14,420 nt of DNA from positions 1-14,420 of the forward strand of contig JBEKZL010000290.1 in NCBI GenBank assembly GCA_049509915.1, in the 5' to 3' direction. The translations under genes and the position numbers were made by a program. This document shows positions 8,146 through 13,983 of the stretch, one piece after another. The DNA is from JBEKYD01 sp049509915 (GTDB lineage Bacteria > Acidobacteriota > Terriglobia > Bryobacterales > Bryobacteraceae). The notes beneath the pieces are model-generated. The model was not told where the DNA came from and searched no databases. It saw nothing but the letters and a program-made list of their open reading frames with translations. Positions within the stretch are counted from its first letter, which is position 1, and every line of letters begins with the position of its first letter.

Positions 8146-8223
8146 TGGTCGGGCCGCCGAGATTTGAACTCGGGACCTCTTGCACCCCAAGCAAGCGCGC
8201 TAGCCAGGCTGCGCCACGGCCCG
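8146..8223 (-). tRNA. tRNA-Pro (anticodon GGG), CCA encoded
   Basis: A full 78-nt cloverleaf reads on the minus strand. The acceptor stem is CGGGCCG/CGGCCCG, the D stem GCGC/GCGC with a 10-nt loop, and the anticodon stem CTTGC/GCAAG with loop TTGGGGT (anticodon GGG, decoding CCC/CCU). The variable region has 5 nt, the T stem is CCGAG/CTCGG with loop TTCAAAT, followed by discriminator A and an encoded CCA. It lies between the TPR gene and the esterase, all on one strand. No T-rich terminator is seen after it. Confidence 0.96.
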
Positions 8224-8297
8224 AAACCTCTATTCTACATGGTTTGCTGAGGCTCATGTTGAAAAAACGCGCGGCTTCGCGGTTAGCCGGCTCTCGC

Positions 8298-8612
8298 TTA
8301 TCCCAGCAGATCGAGCGCCGCCTGCAGTTCGCCCAGTGCATGCCGTTCGCCCTTGCGCGTGGTCACCTCGACCCCGCGCTGGTACCATTGGCGCGCTTCC
8401 TCAGTCCGGCCCAGCCGTTCCAGGGTCTGGCCGCCATGAAAATACGCGGCGGAATAATCCGGATCCGCCGCCGTCAGTGCCGCGAATTCCTCCGCCGCGC
8501 GTGCCAGGTCGCCGCGATTACGGTATTCCATCGCCAGACCGTAGCGCGCAAAACTGTCATTGGGGTTTTGCGCCAGCATGGTGTTGAGTATGTCGATGCG
8601 GCTGGTTGCCAT
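8298..8612 (-). CDS. small TPR-repeat protein
   Basis: This 104-residue protein consists almost wholly of tetratricopeptide helices. The first repeat spans about residues 19-52 (SFARYGLAMEYRNRGDLARA, then EEFAALTAADPDY) and the second about 53-86 (SAAYFHGGQTLERLGRTEEA, then RQWYQRGVEV). TPRs are protein-binding scaffolds; the partner is unknown. No signal peptide, so it is probably cytoplasmic. The start ATG at 8612 has GGAGG only at an unusually long 15 nt upstream, and no alternative in-frame start fits better. It is divergent from the cysteine-rich gene with only 23 bp between start codons, so the two must share promoter DNA. It is followed by tRNA-Pro 74 bp downstream. Confidence 0.8.
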   Translation of the reverse strand: MATSRIDILNTMLAQNPNDSFARYGLAMEYRNRGDLARAAEEFAALTAADPDYSAAYFHGGQTLERLGRTEEARQWYQRGVEVTTRKGERHALGELQAALDLLG

Positions 8613-8635
8613 GGTTGTGTTACCATACCTCCAAA

Positions 8636-9022
8636 ATGTCGTGCCCCTACTTCGATCCGGTGGCGCCGCGCACCCACGGGGCGCGCGCGGAAGATTCTAC
8701 CCTGCCGCTGGGCGACGAGTGGGCGGGCTTGTGCCGGGCCGAGCCGGACCGGGCGTATGAGGCCGACAAGGCCGGCCTCCGCATGCTCTGTAATATCGGC
8801 TACGCGCGCGGCGCGTGCAACCGGTTTCCCGCCACGGATGGCCCGGACGCCGCCCGCTTCACCCTCCTCGAGGACAACGGAACCACCCTTCGACTCTACT
8901 ACGTTCTGGAGCGGGATCACCCCTCTCCGCCTGGGGAGTGTACCCCGCGCCAGGCGGCGGCTTACGCGCACAGTTACCTGCGCCGGAAGGCGGAAAGCCG
9001 ATCATGGAAGGCAAGCCGGTAA
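8636..9022 (+). CDS. small cysteine-rich protein of unknown function
   Basis: I do not assign a function. The 128-residue product begins MSCPYFDPVAPR and has five cysteines, at 3, 33, 52, 61 and 102. The block LRMLCNIGYARGACNRFP (Cys52, Cys61), followed by DGPDAARFTLLEDNGTTLRLYYVLERDH, looks like a conserved core. Four of the cysteines could bind a metal or Fe-S cluster; this is inference. No signal peptide or membrane segment is visible. I prefer ATG 8636 to the in-frame ATG at 8606, which lies inside the divergent TPR gene and adds an unlikely MPWLCYHTSK leader. No Shine-Dalgarno precedes either. Its end overlaps the thioesterase start by 19 bp, which suggests coupled translation and a shared task. 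Confidence 0.65.
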   Translation: MSCPYFDPVAPRTHGARAEDSTLPLGDEWAGLCRAEPDRAYEADKAGLRMLCNIGYARGACNRFPATDGPDAARFTLLEDNGTTLRLYYVLERDHPSPPGECTPRQAAAYAHSYLRRKAESRSWKASR

Positions 9023-9480
9023 AGGAATCTATCTCTGAATACTGCGAGTTGGCGCTGCCCACCGATGCCAACGGCCTCGGCAACGTGCTGGGCGGCAAGG
9101 TCATGCACCTGGTCGACCTGGCGGCAGCCATGGCCGGGATGCGCCATGCGCGGCGTCCCATCGTCACCGCGTCCGTGGATAGTTTTCACTTCCTGCATCC
9201 GGTTCACATCGGCGATCTGCTACTTCTTCACTCTTCCGTGAACCGTGTCTTTCGCACTTCCATGGAGGTCGGCGTCAAGGTCATGACGGAGAATCTGATG
9301 ACCGGCTTGCTGGTCCACACCTGTTCCGCTTATCTTACTTTCGTGGCGCTCGATTCCGAAGGCAAAGCCACGCCGATTCCCCCCGTAATCCCCGAGACCG
9401 AGGACGAAATCCGGCGCTTCCAGGAAGCCGGGGAGCGCCGCGAATATCGGCTTGCCATGCGTAACCGGCTCCGCCATTAG
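9004..9480 (+). CDS. hotdog-fold acyl-CoA thioesterase (YciA/ACOT type)
   Basis: The 158-residue protein fits the single-hotdog acyl-CoA hydrolase family, which cleaves acyl-CoA thioesters to free acid and CoA in the cytoplasm. Seen: TDANGLGNVLGGKVMHLVDLA (residues 20-40, with Asn23 and Asp38 at the usual active-site positions), a histidine in GMRHAR, then VTASVDSFHFLHPVHIGD (54-71) and EVGVKVMTENLMTG. This is the standard order for ACOT domains. ATG 9004 is chosen because the hotdog fold starts right after it; upstream sequence in this frame is the out-of-frame shadow of the preceding gene. GGCGGAA lies upstream as a weak ribosome site. It overlaps the cysteine-rich gene by 19 bp (operon) and is convergent with the RraA-like gene. 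Confidence 0.88.
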   Translation: MEGKPVKESISEYCELALPTDANGLGNVLGGKVMHLVDLAAAMAGMRHARRPIVTASVDSFHFLHPVHIGDLLLLHSSVNRVFRTSMEVGVKVMTENLMTGLLVHTCSAYLTFVALDSEGKATPIPPVIPETEDEIRRFQEAGERREYRLAMRNRLRH

Positions 9481-9504
9481 CCGGGTGCTTAACGCGCGGT
9501 GTCC

Positions 9505-9518
9505 GTAACCGAGCCGCG
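9505..9518. repeat. 14-bp arm of a dispersed inverted repeat (left copy)
   Basis: GTAACCGAGCCGCG here occurs as its exact reverse complement at 10828-10841. Both copies sit next to the GGGGCAGG/CCTGCCCC-type palindromes, on either side of the RraA-like gene. Confidence 0.6.
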
Positions 9519-9581
9519 ACCGCCAGGAGTCCCATAGGACCTGCGGCCAACCAAACGGGATGAAGACGCACGCGGCATCTC

Positions 9582-9617
9582 CCTGGTGGGGCCCGCGGTT
9601 CCGCCTGCCCCACCAGG
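9582..9617. repeat. 36-bp palindromic repeat between convergent genes, possible bidirectional terminator
   Basis: CCTGGTGGGGC (9582-9592) pairs perfectly with GCCCCACCAGG (9607-9617). Inside, GCGG-TT-CCGC (9595-9604) forms a second stem separated by two mismatches. The element sits between the thioesterase stop (9480) and the RraA-like stop (9628). The core CCGCCTGCCCCACCAGG (9601-9617) recurs at 10800-10816. There is no T-run, so terminator function is inferred from position only. Confidence 0.65.
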
Positions 9618-9627
9618 AAACCGCTCG

Positions 9628-10587
9628 CTACGGGCGCACCGACGGCCTCGTCTTCAGGTACTCTTCGTAGGCGCCGGGGCTGAGCTTCTGCTTCAGATAG
9701 TCCTCGTATTCCTTGAGCAATTCGGGATCGCGCGGACGGCTGTAGATATCCGTCGACTTGTACTTGCCCTGAGCGAACTTCATTTTCGTCCAATCGTCAT
9801 GAAGGTGGGTGATCTGCGCCTCGTCGACGATCCCCTGCACCAGGTGCGGAGGGATGAAAGACACGCCTTCACGGTCGCCGAAGACTACGTCGCCGGGCAT
9901 CACGGTAGTGTCGCCGATGCGGACCGGGATATTGATTCCGGCCACCATCACATTGTGGATGGCGGGCGGGGTGGCGCCCCTAAAGTATCCGGCCAGATCG
10001 AGCGGCGAGATGCCATCCAGGTCGCGGATAGCCCCGTCGATGACAAAGCCGGCCTTTGTGGTGGTCATAATGAAGAACGCCAGGTTGTCGCCGATCACGC
10101 CGCCCGAGGCAACGCTTCCGAATACGTCGACGACGATGACGTCGCCGGGTTGCAGCAGGTCCAGGGCAGTCTGGTGATCGCGCGGCCGTTGATGCCCTTG
10201 GGCTTTCCACTCGGCAGCATCGACCTCAGCAATATCGGGCCGCAGCGGCATCAGTTGCAGGGTCACCGCCCGGCCAATCAGTTTTTTCTCCGGGTGCAGA
10301 ACCTGGAGGCTGCCGACGAACTGGTTGGGGAACCCGCTCCGCGCGAGGCCGATTTCTTCCGACGACATATCCTTGAACTTTTCGAGAAGCGCGTCGGGAA
10401 CTTTCGGTCTTCCGTCGGGAAAGCGCTCGTAAGGGCTTTTGGCGGTGTATTTGATCAACTGCTCGCGGGTCATGGTGAAAACTTGTCCCCTGGCCGGCGC
10501 CAGAAGAAACCAACCCGCCACCATTGCGGTGACCAGCGGCTGGAACAGTGCGGCGGAGAAACGGGATTGATTGGGTGTGTTCGCCAT
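9628..10587 (-). CDS. exported RraA-family protein (RraA/HMG aldolase fold)
   Basis: The 319-residue protein has an N-terminal hydrophobic segment, FQPLVTAMVAGWFLLAPARGQ (about residues 15-35), that looks like a signal peptide or anchor. The RraA-like domain follows at about 100-260. Landmarks: LLQPGDVIVVDVFGS (144-158), GGVIGDNLAFFIMTTTKAG (162-180), VIDGAIRD (182-189) and PGDVVFGDREGVSFIPP (231-247). In the aldolases of this fold, the GDN loop and the Arg-Asp pair (here Arg188-Asp189) bind metal and the 2-oxoacid substrate. A further ~60 residues rich in Lys/Tyr/Glu follow the fold. ATG 10587 is chosen because GAGGA lies 8 nt upstream (10596-10600); the longer open frame to 10857 only reads through the upstream repeat. 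E. coli RraA is a cytoplasmic RNase E inhibitor of about 160 residues, so the leader and length are unusual. An aldolase/lyase role outside the cytoplasm is inferred. Confidence 0.82.
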   Translation of the reverse strand: MANTPNQSRFSAALFQPLVTAMVAGWFLLAPARGQVFTMTREQLIKYTAKSPYERFPDGRPKVPDALLEKFKDMSSEEIGLARSGFPNQFVGSLQVLHPEKKLIGRAVTLQLMPLRPDIAEVDAAEWKAQGHQRPRDHQTALDLLQPGDVIVVDVFGSVASGGVIGDNLAFFIMTTTKAGFVIDGAIRDLDGISPLDLAGYFRGATPPAIHNVMVAGINIPVRIGDTTVMPGDVVFGDREGVSFIPPHLVQGIVDEAQITHLHDDWTKMKFAQGKYKSTDIYSRPRDPELLKEYEDYLKQKLSPGAYEEYLKTRPSVRP

Positions 10588-10713
10588 AGTCGTATTCCTC
10601 GATTCGAAACCGTCAACTTTGTACTTCACGCCGCCACCGATGCCCGGTGGCAGGGGACCGGAGGCACTGGATTCACCGCAAGAGTCGTCGTCGGGCCCCG
10701 GCGACGCGCCAAC

Positions 10714-10742
10714 AGTATACACCCATCGGTATCGAGTGAAAT
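10714..10742 (-). promoter_or_regulatory. possible promoter of the RraA-like gene
   Basis: On the minus strand TATACT (10714-10719) matches 5 of 6 bases of a -10 box, with ATTTCA 17 bp upstream (10737-10742; 3 of 6 matches to -35). It would give a leader of about 120 nt. The -35 is weak. Confidence 0.3.
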
Positions 10743-10775
10743 CGCAGCATGTCCGATGCCTCAGGAGAATTGGCT

Positions 10776-10841
10776 GGCAGGCGGAACCGCCAGGCGGAAC
10801 CGCCTGCCCCACCAGGTAACCGCTCCGCGCGGCTCGGTTAC
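10776..10841. repeat. palindromic repeat cluster upstream of the RraA-like gene
   Basis: GGCAGGCGGAACCGCC (10776-10791) is followed at once by AGGCGGAACCGCCTGCC (10792-10808), a tandem copy of the GGCGGAACCGCC palindrome. The outer arms GGCAGGCGG and CCGCCTGCC pair perfectly. CCGCCTGCCCCACCAGG (10800-10816) is identical to 9601-9617. GTAACCG (10816-10822) can pair with CGGTTAC (10835-10841). The RraA-side reading of this repeat gives the peptide LVGQAVPPGG, an example of a chance ORF encoded by the element. Confidence 0.65.
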
Positions 10842-10876
10842 ATTCGCGGACGCCCAAGACGGCGCGGACTTGCCGT

Positions 10877-12793
10877 TTAAGGCATCACCAGCACGCGCAG
10901 GTGGGAGCCTTCGGCGCCGCCGCGAAAGACGCGTTCGGTGGCTTTCTTGAAATCGGCGGGCTTGGCATTTGGTATATCCAGAAATTGCTGCGGGTTGCGA
11001 TCCACCAGCGGAAACCAGGTACTCTGAATCTGCACCATGATGCGGTGCCCCGAGCGGAAGGTGTGCAACACGTCCGGCATCCAGAACTCGATCTTCTCCT
11101 CCTTGCCGGGGGTGAATGGTTCGGGCTTCGACAGGCTGTTGCGGAACTTCCCGCGGAACGGCTCGCCGCGCACCAACTGCTGATAGCCGCCCATGTAGAC
11201 ACCCTTGGGATTGGGATTCGGATCGGGATAATCGTCCGGGTAGACATCGATCAGCTTGACCACGAAGTCCGAGTCCGTGCCGGAGGTGGATACGCGCAGC
11301 ACGGGAGTGATCGACCCGGCGATAGTCACGTCCTGGTCGAGCGGTTCGGTCTCGTAGGCCAGGACGTCGGGGCGCGTGGAGGCGAAGCGCTGGTCGAAGG
11401 TCATATATTCCGCGGGCATGCCCATGCCCGGCGCCAGTTCGCCGGTTGAAGGCACGGGTTTGCAGGGATCGCTCAGGTACTCGTCAAAGCCGCTAGATGC
11501 CGGCGCGGCCCAGGAAAGTTTGCCATCGGCATCGAAATAGAGCGAGCGAGGTACGGCGCCGTCTGGCGGCCAGGCGTCGAAGCGATGCCACTGGTTGCGG
11601 CCGGTCTCGAAAACGAAAGCCTTGGGAATTTTGGCGTCGGAGGCAGCTTTCAACCCGTCGCCTTTACCCTTCAGGTTTTGAACGAAGAAGGGTAGCTCGA
11701 TATTCTGGCGGAAGTATTCGGCCGTATTGGATTTGAAATTCAAATTGCCGAGGGTATCTCCGAGGTCGCGAGCCCAACCGCCGTGGCGCCAAGGGCCCAT
11801 CACCAGAGTGTCGGGAGCGATGGGGCCGTTCTTCTCCAGCGCATAGAACAACTTCAAAGGTCCGGCGAGATCTTCGGCATCGAACCAACCGCCGACCCAC
11901 ATCACCACGGTGGTGACGTGCTTCATGTGCGGCGCCTGGGCGCGGGTTTGCCAGTACTCGTCGTAGGAGGTGTGTTTGATGGTGTCGTCCCAGTAGGCGC
12001 TCTGGTGTTTGAGATACTTCTCGTTGGCATTCGACACGGGGCCCATGCGGAGGAAGAATTGATAGGCGTCCATGGTTCCGGGGTCGAAGCCGACAGCTGC
12101 CCGGGGCCGCTCCGGTTCGGCCTGGCGGGGGAGGAAGGCGGAGTAAAAGCGGAAGTTCGCGGCCAGGTGGAAGGCGCCGTTGTGGTAGCCATCGTCGCCG
12201 TTGCCGACGTCGCCCATGGGGGCCTGCGGGGAGACGGCTTTCAGCGCCGGGTGCGAATCCATCAGGCCGTGGGCGGCGAAAAAGCCGGGGTAGGAGATAC
12301 CCCACATGCCCACCTTCCCATTGTTATTGGGAACGTGTTTGACCAGCCAATCCACGGTGTCGTAAGTGTCGGTGCTCTCATCGGTGTCGCGGGGGCCGTC
12401 GTAATGCGTCTTGTGCGGGCGCACGTCCACGAACACGCCCTCGGACATGTAGCGGCCGCGCACATCCTCATAGACGAAGATGAAGCCCTCTTTTTCGGCG
12501 GCGAAGGACGGGCCGACTTGCGTCTTGTAGTTGTCGGCTCCGTAGGGTCCCACGTTGTAAGGCGTTCGCTGCATGATGATCGGGTAGGCCTGGGCCGTGT
12601 CTTTGGGGACGTAGACGGCGGCGAACAGGCGGGCGCCGTCGCGCATGGGAATCCGGTATTCGTACTTGGTGTAGTGCGCCAACGTGTAGGCAAGCTGGGA
12701 GGTCGCAGTATCGGTGAGAGGCGCGGCGGCGGGTTGGGCGGCCAAAACGACCGGGACGAACAGGGCGAGGAGAGCTAGCTTTCGAAGTTCCAT
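10877..12793 (-). CDS. secreted CocE/NonD family hydrolase (X-Pro dipeptidyl-peptidase S15 type)
   Basis: The 638-residue protein starts with a signal peptide (RKLALLALFVPVVLAAQ). Next comes the S15-type alpha/beta-hydrolase domain: YRIPMRDGARLFAAVYVPKD (46-65), FVYEDVRGRYMSEG (106-119) and MWGISYPG with nucleophile Ser167. VGGWFDAED supplies Asp305 and MGPWRHGG supplies His337 as the likely triad. The C-terminal ~250 residues (FRSGHRIMVQIQSTWFPLVDRNPQ near the end) match the jelly-roll PepX C-terminal domain. Relatives include cocaine esterase, glutaryl-7-ACA acylase and alpha-amino-acid ester hydrolase, so acyl ester or amide cleavage outside the cytoplasm is expected; the substrate is unknown. 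No Shine-Dalgarno precedes ATG 12793, but a CATAAT box ends 6 nt before it. It is divergent from the two-cupin gene. Confidence 0.9.
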   Translation of the reverse strand: MELRKLALLALFVPVVLAAQPAAAPLTDTATSQLAYTLAHYTKYEYRIPMRDGARLFAAVYVPKDTAQAYPIIMQRTPYNVGPYGADNYKTQVGPSFAAEKEGFIFVYEDVRGRYMSEGVFVDVRPHKTHYDGPRDTDESTDTYDTVDWLVKHVPNNNGKVGMWGISYPGFFAAHGLMDSHPALKAVSPQAPMGDVGNGDDGYHNGAFHLAANFRFYSAFLPRQAEPERPRAAVGFDPGTMDAYQFFLRMGPVSNANEKYLKHQSAYWDDTIKHTSYDEYWQTRAQAPHMKHVTTVVMWVGGWFDAEDLAGPLKLFYALEKNGPIAPDTLVMGPWRHGGWARDLGDTLGNLNFKSNTAEYFRQNIELPFFVQNLKGKGDGLKAASDAKIPKAFVFETGRNQWHRFDAWPPDGAVPRSLYFDADGKLSWAAPASSGFDEYLSDPCKPVPSTGELAPGMGMPAEYMTFDQRFASTRPDVLAYETEPLDQDVTIAGSITPVLRVSTSGTDSDFVVKLIDVYPDDYPDPNPNPKGVYMGGYQQLVRGEPFRGKFRNSLSKPEPFTPGKEEKIEFWMPDVLHTFRSGHRIMVQIQSTWFPLVDRNPQQFLDIPNAKPADFKKATERVFRGGAEGSHLRVLVMP

Positions 12794-12799
12794 CGGGAA

Positions 12800-12805
12800 A
12801 TTATG
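12800..12805 (-). promoter_or_regulatory. -10-like box directly before the CocE-type gene (leaderless start candidate)
   Basis: On the minus strand CATAAT (5 of 6 matches to TATAAT) ends 6 nt before ATG 12793. No Shine-Dalgarno exists, so transcription starting at or next to the A of ATG would give a leaderless mRNA. No good -35 is seen. Confidence 0.35.
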
Positions 12806-12834
12806 GTAGCAAGCTTCAATCGGTGGGCGTGCTG

Positions 12835-12840
12835 TATCAT
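12835..12840 (+). promoter_or_regulatory. -10-like box directly before the two-cupin gene (leaderless start candidate)
   Basis: TATCAT (5 of 6 matches to TATAAT) ends 7 nt before ATG 12848. There is no Shine-Dalgarno in the gap AAACTTC. The arrangement mirrors the opposite-strand box at 12800-12805. Confidence 0.35.
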
Positions 12841-12847
12841 AAACTTC

Positions 12848-13504
12848 ATGCGATTCTCAGGTTTTTGCGTTGCGCTTGCGATCGGGTTGAGCCTCTTGGC
12901 ACAGACGGCACCGCCCGCGGTCGATAACGACCAGGCGAAGGTGGTCAGGGCGGTCGACCAGCCACATAAGAAAGGAGCGCTGCACGACCACAAACTGAAC
13001 CGCGTCATGATCTACCTCGATGCGGGCCGCCAGATCATCACGCCCCAGGGCGGCCAGCCGGAAACGCTGGTATTCAAGGCGGGCGAGGTGAAATGGAGCC
13101 CGGCTCGAGGCATGCACACCACCGAACTGGTCACCGGCAAGCCGGTCACCATCATCGAAGTGGAAGTGAAAAAGGCCGGCGACCCCGCGAAGACCATAAA
13201 TACGCCGCTCGATCCGCTGAAGGTGGACCCGAAAGACTACAAGCTGGAGTTTGAGAACAGCCAGGTGCGGGTGGTGCGGGTGAAGATGGCGGCGGGGAGG
13301 AAGATTCCGCTGCACGAGCACCTTCTGAACCGCGTGGTGGTGTACCTGAGCGATCAAAACGGCAGCATGACGACGCCCGACGGACAGACCACGACGGCAC
13401 AGCACAAAGCCGGGGAATTCAGTTGGGGGCCTCCGACCAAGCACATGGAACAGAACCATCTGGACCATGCGTTCGAGGCGATCGTGGTGGAATTCAAGAG
13501 TTGA
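12848..13504 (+). CDS. secreted protein with two tandem cupin domains
   Basis: The 218-residue product has a signal peptide (MRFSGFCVALAIGLSLLAQ) and an internal duplication with a 110-residue period. Repeat 1 has LHDHKLNRVMIYL (His46, His48) and FKAGEVKW; repeat 2 has LHEHLLNRVVVYL (His156, His158) and HKAGEFSW. HxH followed by a later His/Glu is the usual cupin metal site, so each half may bind one metal. I start at ATG 12848 because the signal peptide begins there; the in-frame ATG at 12803 adds 15 residues and lies in the promoter region of the divergent gene. Bicupins include oxidases, dioxygenases and sugar or ligand binders; the activity here cannot be told. Its stop is 23 bp from the end of the convergent deacylase remnant. 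Confidence 0.82.
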   Translation: MRFSGFCVALAIGLSLLAQTAPPAVDNDQAKVVRAVDQPHKKGALHDHKLNRVMIYLDAGRQIITPQGGQPETLVFKAGEVKWSPARGMHTTELVTGKPVTIIEVEVKKAGDPAKTINTPLDPLKVDPKDYKLEFENSQVRVVRVKMAAGRKIPLHEHLLNRVVVYLSDQNGSMTTPDGQTTTAQHKAGEFSWGPPTKHMEQNHLDHAFEAIVVEFKS

Positions 13505-13527
13505 AGTCTGCGCCTGAATTTGTTTTT

Positions 13528-13983
13528 TCAGGGAACGGCTGTTCCAAACCTCGGCAACCGATCGCTCACGGTCGCGGCTCGGACTCGAGGAGTCTTGCCG
13601 GGCAGCCGGTTGGTCATGCCGCCGTGGTCGATGACCGGCACGCCGTTCACCAGCACAGATTGCATTCCTTCGGCCAGTTGATTGGGCTTTTCGAAAGTGG
13701 CGAGGTCGGTGATCCGGTCGGGATCGAAAATCACAACGTCGGCCCACATACCGGCTTTGATGACGCCGCGGTCGGCGAGCCGGAGGCGGGAGGCGGGGAG
13801 CGCGGTGAATTTGCGAATGGCGTCGGGCAGGGTGAGCGCGCCATCCTCCCGCACATACTTGCGCAGGATGCGCGGGAAGGTTCCGTAGGCGCGCGGGTGA
13901 GGATGCTCGCGGCCCAGTAAGCCATCGGGCGCGGCGCCTTGCGAATCGTTGCAGACGCCGACCGACGGCTGCTGGAGCGCGAA
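13528..13983 (-). pseudogene. N-acyl-D-amino-acid deacylase, C-terminal remnant
   Basis: About 151 codons of an amidohydrolase C-terminus are left. Seen from the break towards the stop: CNDSQGAAPDG (the Asp corresponds to the strand-8 catalytic Asp of D-aminoacylases, by recall), HPHPRAYGTFPRILRKYVRE, LTLPDAIRKFTALPASRL, DRGVIKAGMWADVVIFDPD and GMQSVLVNGVPVID. The last two blocks are the small beta-sandwich that closes the amidohydrolase fold. Intact relatives are about 480-550 residues, remove acyl groups from N-acyl-D-amino acids, and often carry a signal peptide. The metal-binding N-terminal half is absent: the homology stops at about 13983 and the frame meets a TGA at 14014-14016 in transposase DNA. 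No start codon can be assigned, so the gene is broken or the contig is chimeric here. Confidence 0.82.

Noticed and set aside
7160..8341. 393-codon minus-strand frame overlapping the esterase and tRNA-Pro
   Set aside because: It reads through the tRNA and is out of frame with the esterase motifs.
9586..10950. 454-codon plus-strand open frame opposite the RraA-like gene
   Set aside because: It is antisense to a gene with clear family motifs and a good ribosome site, has no recognisable domain, and reads through the palindromic repeats.
11783..12778. 331-codon plus-strand open frame opposite the CocE-type gene
   Set aside because: Val/Gly/His-rich mirror of GC-rich coding DNA; the minus strand carries the catalytic motifs.
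13513..13532. CCTGAA/TTCAGG stem with T-rich loop as terminator of the cupin gene
   Set aside because: The T-run is in the loop rather than after the stem, the stem has only 6 bp, and it includes the stop codon of the opposite gene.
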